Source: JAJYKC01 sp963823105
GTDB taxonomy: Bacteria; Acidobacteriota; Terriglobia; Bryobacterales; Bryobacteraceae
Assembly: GCA_963823105.1 (NCBI GenBank)
Contig: CAWGKC010000017.1
Location: 186,001-250,000 of the forward strand
DNA length: 64,000 nt
Direction of reading: 5' to 3'
The notes under the pieces are model-generated. The model was not told the origin of the DNA. It did not search any database and saw nothing but the letters and a program-made list of their open reading frames with translations. The stretch's first letter is position 1. Each line of letters begins with the position of its first letter. The position numbers were made by a program, and so were the translations under genes. This document shows, piece by piece, positions 8,404 to 15,389 of this stretch.

Positions 8404-8634
8404 ATGAGCGCGGACAGACTCAAGAGAATCACCGTCGAAGAAGGCAAATGTGGAGGCCGGCCCTGCATTCGCGGCCAACGCATTCGCGTCACCGACGTGC
8501 TGGAACTCCTGGCGAACGGCGCGACTTTTGACGAGATTCTGGCCGATTACGCCTTCCTCGAACGCGAGGACATCTACGCCGCCATTGAGTACGCGGCCCA
8601 CCAAGCCGATCATACCGTTCTCCAAGCGCTGTGA
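8404..8634 (+). CDS. DUF433-family antitoxin
   Basis: A 76-residue protein matching DUF433 along its length: ITVEEGKCGGRPCIRGQRIR at the start, then VTDVLELLANGATFDEILAD and LEREDIYAAIEYA. DUF433 proteins are small winged-helix antitoxins that pair with PIN-like toxins of the DUF5615 group, and such a gene follows here, overlapping by four bases (GTGA). The antitoxin looks intact, although its partner is truncated. Confidence 0.85.
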   Translation: MSADRLKRITVEEGKCGGRPCIRGQRIRVTDVLELLANGATFDEILADYAFLEREDIYAAIEYAAHQADHTVLQAL

Positions 8635-8840
8635 AGTTTCTGGTCGATAACCAGCTCCCCTCCGCTCTGGCCCGCTTCCTGGCTTCCCGCGGCGTCGAAT
8701 GTCAACATGTGCTCGACCTCGACTTGGGCGCCGCCACCGATGCCGCGATCTGGGAATACGCAAGCCAGAACGATTGCGTCGTGATCAGCAAGGACGAAGA
8801 TTTCCAGCTTCTCCTGCGAGCCCGAGAAGACGCACCATGA
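8631..8840 (+). pseudogene. DUF5615 PIN-like toxin, C-terminally truncated
   Basis: The first 60 residues are the N-terminal half of a DUF5615 (Mut7-C/PIN-like) nuclease: KFLVDNQLPSALARFLASRG with the first active-site Asp, VLDLDLGAATDAAIW, and VISKDEDFQLL with the DED acidic motif. Family members run to about 110-120 residues; here the frame stops at 69 with unrelated residues. The sequence past about 8815 is instead, on the other strand, a MazG-like gene start. The toxin gene was therefore cut by a rearrangement that joined two gene fragments tail to tail. Start is GTG, overlapping the antitoxin stop. Confidence 0.7.
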
Positions 8841-8922
8841 TGCCTGCGCCATCTTCCTGCGTTCGGGGGCCGGGCACTTGATCCGTCTTTTGGGCCTCAA
8901 GCTGATACTCGCGAAAGTTCAT
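8785..8922 (-). pseudogene. MazG-like nucleotide pyrophosphohydrolase, N-terminal fragment
   Basis: A 45-codon ORF starting MNFREYQLEAQKTDQVPG and reaching GIMVRLLGLAGEAGNL. This is the beginning of an all-alpha NTP pyrophosphohydrolase of the MazG type, where LLGLAGEAGEL is a hallmark. A strong ribosome binding site, AAAGGAGGT, lies at 8928-8936, five bases before the ATG, which supports a once-real gene. The remaining two thirds, including the metal-binding EExxE and later motifs, are missing; the sequence runs into the antisense of a PIN-like toxin gene. It was the last gene of the nucleotide-modification operon. Confidence 0.65.
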
Positions 8923-10013
8923 CGGAGACCTCCTTTCTGCTAGCCACAATCTTTTCACTAATGCCCCATTTTGGCGGATACCAGAAATCGAGCGGCTCCG
9001 CCGAGGCTCGAAATTTTTGCTTGATTCTCGTCCTTAGCGAACTCCCTGCGATTTCGGGATGATAGACACGCGAGTACTTGTCGACTTCGCAAAATAGGTT
9101 TTGGCAATCGATGAGTTGGAGGGCGCGTCCCCAAAGCGACCTAAAGCTGATGCCAAGCCGCTCAAATTCTTGCACCTGCCGCTCCGCGACAACGCGGATG
9201 ACGTCGGCTTCGGTCAGCCCACCGAGTGATTCGAAGCATTTGGAAATGCCGCCCTTTGCGCCCGGGCCGGGAATGACGAATTGCATCTCTGAGAAATTCG
9301 TGAGGTTGCTGTAGTTTAGATCGGTTACGTACTGATACGCCAAGAAATCACCGATCATGGGATAGGAACGCAGTAGAGTGAACGCTTCGAGCATGGTCCT
9401 TGCTCCGGCGATTCGAGCGCCACTTCGTCGTCCATCATTCGTTCAAGTAGCTTGAGATGGGCCGATGCTTCCGCGTCGTTCCGAAAGCCTTGCTGCCTGA
9501 TGGCATGATGTAGGCAGCGGAATAGATAGTTTCACCCCCATCGATCGCTTTTGAGAGCGCCGCATCATATGGGCGAGAGTCATAGTCCCGGTAGCAGACA
9601 ACACCCACCGCGCGCGTCAGTCGTTCCCAGGTTTCAATCTTATTGAAAAGCTTAAACAGTATGATTCGAAAGAAGACTTCCTCCTCGGCTTGATCTCCCT
9701 CGTAAATGACGTTCTTGATGAGAATGGTGACCCGGTCGGAAGCGCGATAAGCGTTCGTGAATTTAAATTCCGACAATATCGGGTCCTGCGTCCAAGGCGG
9801 CCGCTGGTGTCGCCAGCGCCTAAAAAAGATTTCTTGCCGCTCGGCGGCAAAACGCCAGTATGTGTCGTAGACAATGGTAGGCCCAGCGGGAGCCAAGGCA
9901 GTGAAGACGGAAGGGGAGAGCGTGGCCCGTTCGGATGCTCGGCCGGATAGCTCCAGCGTCAGCTGGTCCGCACTAGGTTGCGGAGTCTGATTCTGCCCCT
10001 GATTCAAAGCCAC
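8897..10013 (-). pseudogene. Putative DNA base hypermodification protein (5-hmdU DNA kinase helical-domain family), frameshifted
   Basis: The N-terminal part (10013-9435) contains YDTYWRFAAERQEIFFRR, then PILSEFKFTNAYRASDRV, then EEEVFFRIILFKLFNKIETW. The C-terminal part (9394-8897) contains LLRSYPMIGDFLAYQYVTDL, FSEMQFVIPGPGAKGGISKC and RALQLIDCQNLFCEVDKYSR. This pattern fits the helical family found in 5-hydroxymethyl-dU DNA kinases and thymine pyrophosphorylases of phages and in bacterial putative base-hypermodification proteins. The link HLKLLERMMDDEVALESPEQ is readable in another frame, so indels lie near 9475 and 9400. The GTG start overlaps the end of the kinase gene by ten bases. Function in bacteria is unproven; family assignment is from memory. 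Confidence 0.65.
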
Positions 10014-10596
10014 CTTAAGTTGCCGGACCGCGTCGGCAACGGAACCGTTGTTATCGATTCGACAACATGTGCTTTCCGTTGCTCTTGGGCGTACAAGCGC
10101 TCATAAAGCTCGGTCCATTTTCGCCACATCGCCTCTGGCTCCGGCCGTAGCGGGGTTTGACGTTTAAGGAGAAAAATTACCGCCGGTGTCACCGTCCCAA
10201 ATGCTGCCAATTCCACGTCAATCATGGCATTGAGGAGTCGCTTGTTTGCTCCTGCCGCCAGCCCGTAAACCTTGGTGGACCACCAGAATCTATCGAGAAC
10301 AACAGAAGTCCCGGAGCGTAACGCGGGTATGATCGTGTTTCGATGGCGTCGAGGTGGGCGGCGATGTGAAGGAGTTGTAGGCTCGCTGGAGCCATTTGTT
10401 TGATGTTTAGTGTCTCGGGCGCATGGTGGAGGTTGTGAACAACCTTACCGAGCGTCCCTTCGTCCGTTCCTGGAAAAGCCAACCGCTTAGCCGCAACACC
10501 CTGCTTTTCGAGAAGTGAAACGAAGCGGGCGGATAGCTCCGTTTTTCCAACGCCATCCGGCCCTTCAAAGACATAAAGCTTTCCGAAATTCTTCAC
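10004..10596 (-). pseudogene. Thymidylate kinase-like P-loop kinase, one frameshift
   Basis: The kinase begins with KLYVFEGPDGVGKTELSARF (P-loop GPDGVGKT) and continues to LHIAAHLDAIETR; after an indel near 10334 it resumes in the next frame as IIPALRSGTSVVLDRFWWST, carrying the DR[FY] motif of thymidylate kinases, and ends NLRWL at 10004. dTMP kinases phosphorylate thymidylate; here a modified dUMP/dTMP is a likely substrate given the neighbours. A GTG at 10596 preceded by GGGGAAAGG is a good start. The same frame is also open upstream into the thymidylate-synthase-like part, so a fused protein is an alternative. Confidence 0.7.
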
Positions 10597-11380
10597 AGCC
10601 GCCTTTCCCCGATATTGCTCAAGGATGGCGTCGAGGCTCTCCTTCAGCGGCGCCAACCCAGATTTCGTATAGCCATCGCCAAGCTTCAGAGATGAAGCAA
10701 TACAGGTGACTTGCGAGAGCCGCAATTCCATTTGATGCGCCATAAAGCGGCCTAGCCAGCAGAGGCCCAGATAGTTTCCGTATGCCTTCGGAACATGGTG
10801 CTGCAGCGCGTAGAAACCAGTCACCGCCAACTCCCCGTCCGACGCTTCAAAAGCGACTTGCTGTAGGCATGGGAATCCGCGCTGGCGATTGTGGGTGTGA
10901 TCGCGGGTGGGGTCGAATATCGATGCCTGCAACGCACTATGCCGGTGATTACCGTTACGAAAGGTCTCGATGAGTGCTGCGGCTGGTCGACGGGCCTACT
11001 TTCGGCAGGTATACCGTTCGGGAGATAGGCCGTCATGCGGCGGAAGTAAACACCCTTGTTGTTCGCGGGGCACCTAGCGATTGTCTTCCAGATCCGCTCG
11101 TACCTCGCATACAGCTGCTCGGCATTATCTTCCGCCTCTGGCGTCCACAATGAATTAGGAAAGATTGTGCTGGCAATTGTGCGACTCGTCTGCTTGTTGA
11201 ACGCATCTATAGCCGTTTGGATCTCGGGGACATGCCGCGGTAATGAGTGCTCATCGAAATCGGATTCGTGATAACGGCAGGGGACAGGTTGGTGACGCCG
11301 CGATCAAGGAGATGAAGCAGCACCTCCGCCCATGCCAACGAGAGATTCGGACTTTTCGCTACGTACAGCTTATTCACCAT
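10593..11380 (-). pseudogene. Divergent thymidylate-synthase-fold protein, frameshifted
   Basis: Starts at ATG 11380 (VNKLYVAKSPNLSLAWAEVL), continues in a second frame (SLWTPEAEDNAEQLYARYER) and a third (NGNHRHSALQASIFDPTRDH), with indels near 11230 and 10990. The core reads RGFPCLQQVAFEASDGELAV, then KAYGNYLGLCWLGRFMAHQ, a layout like the Cys-containing and dUMP-binding half of thymidylate synthase, with Cys in PCLQQ at the position of the catalytic Cys. The RSxD motif is absent, so it is not an ordinary ThyA. It may modify or bind a pyrimidine nucleotide. The start overlaps the upstream protease stop. The fold call is moderate. Confidence 0.5.
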
Positions 11381-12241
11381 CAACCTCCTCCAAATGGCGA
11401 AACTGCGCCAACCCGGCAAACTCTTTCTTGCTCACCCGCACAAATTGAGCCCATGTCCATCGGATGAAAAGGCACCGCCAACACCCGGTTTAACGGCCCG
11501 CACCAAGCAGCCCGATGCAGAGCCGCAGACTGGCGTCACTGCTCCTCCTTCGATGGCGCTGCCCGCAGGTAGGAGTATCAAGTCATCAACTTGCACATCA
11601 ATCGCGCGGCCAAACCAAGCCTCATCCACAACAACAAGGTGTTCCTTGCATTCCTGTCCCAAAATCGATTTGCGGATTTGCGGGCGCTTGAACTTTTCAA
11701 GCGCAGCGGCTTGATTCAGCGACTGAAAAGGCGCATTCCCCGATGCATATTTGAAACTAACGTTCCATAACCAACGCCCAGCCAGGGATGCTAGTGCATA
11801 TGCCTGCTCGGGCAAGAGCGTCTTCGAATTCCACCCGCGTGCGCCTAGCCCCTTGAGGACGGCGGTGCGCGGCATCAACAGAGCCGACGCAAAACAGTCC
11901 GCTTCGAATTCTTTCGGGTCAAAGACGGCGATTTTTCCCACGCTCTTCCACCAGCTGATAAAACTGCCCACCGTGGCCGTAGACATGGTGCCCCAACTCT
12001 ATGTGCGCAGGTAAATGCCTGCCTACCAGCAGGCCGAAGGGATGAGACGATGATCACTGGCTTCCCGGGAGAGTAGACACCCTCGGCAGACGGAAGTTTC
12101 GCGAAGCGAACCTCGACGCCGAGCCCGTCTGCCAAATCGAATGCGTTGCATGGCTCATGCGGCGCGATGTGCGCCTTTTGGCGAATCCGTAAGGCGCATG
12201 TCGGAGGCGCGAAGCGCAAGCCTGCTACGCTCAGGACTCAT
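11370..12241 (-). pseudogene. ImmA/IrrE-family metallopeptidase, frameshifted
   Basis: Readable parts are LRIRQKAHIAPHEPCNAFDL, GVYSPGKPVIIVSSLRPAGR and QAFTCAH in one frame, then ELGHHVYGHGGQFYQLVEER in the next, then FDPKEFEADCFASALLMPRT to the C-terminus. Joined, they contain the zinc motif HELGHH and the downstream EFEAD glutamate of ImmA/IrrE proteases, which cleave or inactivate XRE repressors. One indel falls inside the HExxH codons (near 11993), another near the start (about 12200), and another near 11440. The ATG at 12241 overlaps the stop of the XRE gene; the TAA at 11370-11372 overlaps the next gene. It probably formed an antirepressor switch with the XRE regulator. Confidence 0.8.
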
Positions 12242-12579
12242 TCCTGAGCCTTGCCTTTCCGGATCATCTTCAAGTAAGCCCATCAGCCGATCGAGATCCT
12301 GATCCTTCATACTTGCAAGCTCCCGAGCCGCGACTAAGATTCGATCCTCGGTGGCATCCGTTTCCGATCAGAAGGCCGTCAGCCACTCAACACTGACGGA
12401 ATACAGCGACGCGAACTGGGTCAATTCCTCGCCGGCAGACCTTGCGCCTGCCGGCTTCGATTTCCGTGATCGTTCGGTCGATGGTGGCCGAGAAGCTTAG
12501 CTACCTGTCCCTGACTTAATCCTGCGGCTTCCCGAGCCTCCCGAAGCCGCGAGGCGATCTGTTCCCTGGTGGATTCCAT
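12238..12579 (-). pseudogene. XRE-family transcriptional regulator, frameshifted
   Basis: The start MESTREQIASRLREAREAAG followed by LSQGQVAKLLGHHR is the first half of a lambda-Cro/XRE helix-turn-helix; the second half TITEIEAGRRKV and then LTQFASLYSVSVEWLTAF follow after small indels. Residues LVAARELASMKDQDLDRLM form a helical tail and the gene ends KMIRKGKAQE with TGA at 12238-12240, overlapping the protease start. At least three indels (near 12500, 12445 and 12265) and a TGA after LTAF break it. Start ATG 12579 lies two bases after the ACP stop. It probably repressed the operon from the palindrome at 12895-12911. Confidence 0.75.
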
Positions 12580-12581
12580 TC

Positions 12582-12857
12582 TTATGCCGCCACCTTTTGC
12601 GCCGAAACTGACGCAACATCCGATATAGACAAAGGTTCAGATGTAGTTTTGTCTATAAAGATGCTATCTTCGCCCCAGGAGTAGCCGAGACGCTCTTCCA
12701 ATACGAGCGTGGTTTCGATTGCCAAGAGGCTGTCGAAGAAGCCGAGTGCCGACAACGGCACCACTACCGGACTGATATCACACTCCATATCGCCGCTCGC
12801 GACCTGAAGCTCACGCAACGTGTCGACGATAATCTGTTCAATTTCAGCTTTGGTCAT
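12582..12857 (-). CDS. Acyl-carrier-protein-like protein
   Basis: A 91-residue protein with the four-helix carrier layout and the phosphopantetheine site GFFDSLLAIE, where Ser43 in the DSL triplet would be pantetheinylated; VLEERLGY follows as in ACP helix III. An AGGAGGT ribosome binding site sits just before ATG 12857, so this start is preferred over 12875. It is the first gene of the minus-strand operon and is intact. A lone carrier protein next to thymidylate-synthase and DNA-modification genes is odd: it could present an acyl or aminoacyl group for transfer to a modified base. That role is inference; no ligase or transferase partner is visible. Confidence 0.75.
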   Translation of the reverse strand: MTKAEIEQIIVDTLRELQVASGDMECDISPVVVPLSALGFFDSLLAIETTLVLEERLGYSWGEDSIFIDKTTSEPLSISDVASVSAQKVAA

Positions 12858-12894
12858 GGCCACCTCCTTCTGCATTGTCCATTCTTACCACACC

Positions 12895-12911
12895 GGTAAG
12901 GAAATCTTACC
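12895..12911. promoter_or_regulatory. Inverted repeat, likely operator of the XRE regulator
   Basis: GGTAAG-GAAAT-CTTACC is a perfect palindrome with 6-base arms and a 5-base spacer. The 9-mer TCTTACCAC also occurs twice as a direct repeat (12883-12891 and 12905-12913), 22 bases apart. It overlaps the predicted -10 region of the operon, the usual place for an autoregulated XRE operator. Confidence 0.6.
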
Positions 12912-12933
12912 ACCTCTCGGACTCGGTTGTCAA
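12904..12933 (-). promoter_or_regulatory. Promoter of the ACP-XRE-ImmA operon
   Basis: On the minus strand a perfect TTGACA (12933-12928) is followed after 18 bases by TAAGAT (12909-12904). The first gene starts at 12857 after a clear ribosome binding site. The -10 box lies within the palindrome, which suggests repression. The divergent thymidylate synthase gene starts 70 bases to the right and may be controlled from the same region. Confidence 0.55.
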
Positions 12934-13002
12934 CAGCTTCCGGAATTGGCATCAAATCTGGCATCACGCTTGTGGGCAACATGCGAAAATACGAGACGAG
13001 CG

Positions 13003-14025
13003 ATGCATTCTATCGAAGGAATCACTGCTAACGACGTTTGGTATGCCGCGCGCTCCCTTCTGAGCCAGCACGGAGTCGCCAGCCCGGTTGAAGGGCGCGG
13101 TGGGAGTACACGCGAGGTACTGCATGTCGTGTGCAGGATTCAACAGCCCAGGAACGCTGGAGTATCGCGCGGGTTCCAGCCATGAACCCTGCATTTGCCA
13201 TCGCGGAACTGATTTGGATTGTCACAGGGCGAGACGATTCCGCTTTTCTGAACCGTTGGAATTCCAGCTCCCCGCTTTTGCTGGTACAGGGCCAACGTAC
13301 GACGGCGCCTATGGTGCGCGTCTCCGCAGACATTTCGGGATCGATCAGATCCGAAGAGTTTGCGATGCTCTCAGTGCCGACCCGGGAAGCCGACAGGCGT
13401 CCTGCAGATATGGGACCCGATTCAGGACCTTCCAGACCCAACGGGTCGGCCTGCATCTCCGGATATTCCATGCAATATCTGTTCCCTGCTAAAGGTCCGC
13501 AATGGCAGACTCGAATGGACCCAAGTCATGCGGAGCAATGACCTATTCCTGGGCCTACCCTACAACTTCATTCAATTTACTTATCTCCAGGAGATCCTTG
13601 CGGGCTGTCTTCGGGCTTCTGTTGGAGAGTATTGCCACTTTGCTGACAGTCTGCACATTTACGAGCGTGATATCGTCCACCTCACTCACGCATCTATGAT
13701 CGAACCCGATCCTAACACAGACCGCCTGGATGCACCCCTGGGAGAATCGGATCGACACTTCGCGCAGATGGCTGCGGCTATTGAGTCAATGTCGCCCGTC
13801 GGGACAGCCAGCTTTTACGAGGCCGCGATGGCTGTCCAAGCGCCGGTAGCGTATAGGAACCTTGTTTTAGTTGTCGCGGCCGAGGCCGCCCGCCGGAAGC
13901 GCATGCGCGGCGAAGTCGAGAGGTGCCTCGATGCCTGTAGCAATCCAGGTCTGAAACAGGCTTATCGGCTTTGGGATTCTTCTCGGCAGTCGCACCCTGA
14001 GCCGGCAGATACCCTCATCGTTTAA
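13003..14025 (+). pseudogene. Thymidylate synthase homologue (ThyA superfamily), frameshifted
   Basis: The parts read in order are MHSIEGITANDVWYAARSLL with VEGRGGSTREVL; then RWSIARVPAMNPAFAIAELI; then LPAFAGTGPTYDGAYGARLR; then VLQIWDPIQDLPDPTGRP and PDIPCNICSLLKVRNGRLEW. PC is the catalytic Cys site, QVMRSNDLFLGLPYNFIQF has the RSxD and GLPxN substrate motifs, and DSLHIYERD closes the core. Indels lie near 13150, 13262 and 13395. Standard ThyA has PCH after the Cys loop; here it is PCN. Relatives include dUMP/dCMP hydroxymethylases, so it may make a 5-substituted dUMP for the neighbouring kinase. It is divergent from the modification operon. Confidence 0.7.
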
Positions 14026-14034
14026 AGCCCAATC

Positions 14035-14662
14035 TCAGTGGATGACGACTTTGAGTATGGTGCCTATTAGGGCCAAAATGAGGCGCAATGGCGAGTCCCG
14101 CGAATAATTTGACCTCTGTCTGGAGCTTATCAACCTCGCGTTTCAACTGCGATAAGGTAATGGTCCCTCCACCAAGTTGAGCCATAAGTCTCCCGGGAAT
14201 ATTCGGGTATCCTGGCCGCTTGCGCGCCGACTCAGAGGGCAGGTACGGCTGGTTTAGTTGCGCCCACATAATCATAAAGGCGGGCTCCCTGTAGCGTAGC
14301 CGGATGTCGTTGGGGCCGACGTTCTGCACAGCAAAGATCAGATTTCCGGAGAAGGTGGGGTCCACATGAAAGCCGGAGACATTGACCAGCCCTTGGAATT
14401 TATATTCGGACCGGATTGAGATTAGCCCAACCATCTCCCGAGGAACCTTTACAACCTCAAACGTCTTCACCAGCGCGAACTGGCCTGGGTGCAGAATCAT
14501 GTAAGGTGCCCCGTCCGACAGCCGTTCCGGAAGGTGTTGCTCCGATCGGTACACTTCATCACCGACGCAGAGGTCGTAGCAAACCTCCTTAACGAGATCC
14601 TCGTTTCCCTGCTCGATGAGACTGGATAACTGTGCCTTGATTTCTTGCTGAGATAGGAACAT
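14035..14662 (-). pseudogene. dCTP deaminase/dUTPase-fold protein with coiled coil and membrane anchor, one frameshift
   Basis: Residues about 55-150 match the dCTP deaminase/dUTPase fold: ALVKTFEVVKVPREMVGLIS, then IRSEYKFQGLVNVSGFHVDP, TFSGNLIFAVQNVG. The catalytic Glu of dCTP deaminases (in LEFYN) aligns with Ala in IFAVQN, so deamination is doubtful; the Asp in HVDP remains. A coiled coil (LSQLKREVDKLQTEVKLF) follows, and after an indel near 14080 the correct frame gives a membrane helix AIALILALIGTILKVVIH and a stop at 14035. With that correction it ends ten bases from the convergent synthase gene. It starts nine bases after a small membrane protein gene and is probably coupled to it. 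Confidence 0.65.
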
Positions 14663-14671
14663 GGGAGTGCT

Positions 14672-14926
14672 CTATGGCCAAAGAACCTTGAGAGTACCGA
14701 TGAATCCGAGAACGACATTAGCCAGCGCCCAGAATGCAAGGATCGCGAGTCCTACGATGAAACTGGCGTACGCCGCGCGCATCGAATATATGTCCGTTCG
14801 CGTTTTTGTGGTGGCCGGATCGAATTGGGGTATCCGTTTCATCAACAGGGTATCCGCAAACCTGAGGATGGCCAACGCCACGGCGGGCAATCCAATGAGA
14901 AAGAGTAGCGCCAGTAAAAGAGCCAT
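14672..14926 (-). CDS. Small two-helix membrane protein
   Basis: An 84-residue protein with two hydrophobic segments: residues 1-22 (ALLLALLFLIGLPAVALAIL) and about 53-80 (ASFIVGLAILAFWALANVVL), separated by a charged loop containing FDPATTKTRTDIYSMRAA. I chose ATG 14926; the ORF is open to 14986, but the added residues look non-coding. I do not recognise the family. It lies nine bases upstream of the membrane-anchored dUTPase-fold gene, and the two probably act together at the inner membrane. Confidence 0.5.
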   Translation of the reverse strand: MALLLALLFLIGLPAVALAILRFADTLLMKRIPQFDPATTKTRTDIYSMRAAYASFIVGLAILAFWALANVVLGFIGTLKVLWP

Positions 14927-15006
14927 GTCTGTGTGAACAAAGCCACGATACCACTTTGCACAGCGTACTGTGGCATCCGGCTGCACATACGCTAGCCACC
15001 TCGGCG

Positions 15007-15222
15007 CTCATGTATTGTTGTAGCCGAACTCGCAGGTTTGCAGCACGCGTTTCCAATACTGCACCCGGTCGATGATCGTTTGGTCATCCGTCCGCATCGA
15101 TCGGAACTCAAGAATCGAAAAATAGAAATGCTCGCGGGCGTAATCCACGCCTTTTGCGGCGATAAGCCTGGAGAGTTGATCATTGCCCCCGTGACCGGTA
15201 CTGATATAGCATTCCCACCTAA
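15007..15222 (-). pseudogene. C-terminal fragment of an unrecognised protein
   Basis: A start-less open frame ending at TGA 15007-15009 reads as convincing protein: CYISTGHGGNDQLSRLIAAK, then DYAREHFYFSILEFRSMRTD and IIDRVQYWKRVLQTCEFGYN. There is no ATG near the expected N-terminus; the frame runs directly into the inverted repeat at 15223. I infer that insertion of that element or a rearrangement removed the 5' end. No family is recognised. Confidence 0.4.
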
Positions 15223-15389
15223 CAGCCTGTGGTAGAAGTACCCTCCTGAGAAAACTGCGGATTTTGGCCGGTGTTCGGGGGTACCCAAACTGTCAACCGC
15301 CCGTCGGCGACGCGCTGTAGCGCGCCTGTGAAGGTCTCGCTAAGCCCATTTTGCGAATCATGAAAAATGCCGACTTCTACCACAGGCTG
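15223..15389. mobile_element. MITE-like element or solo IS remnant with 17-base inverted repeats
   Basis: CAGCCTGTGGTAGAAGT at 15223-15239 and its exact reverse complement at 15373-15389 bound a 167-base element with no plausible gene inside. The four bases outside each end are CTAA on both sides (15219-15222 and 15390-15393), as expected of a target-site duplication. No transposase is visible nearby, so it would be non-autonomous or a deletion relic. The parent IS family is not recognised. Confidence 0.55.

Noticed and set aside
14992..15288. 98-codon minus-strand ORF
   Set aside because: A different minus-strand frame over the same bases reads as much better protein and is reported as a gene fragment.
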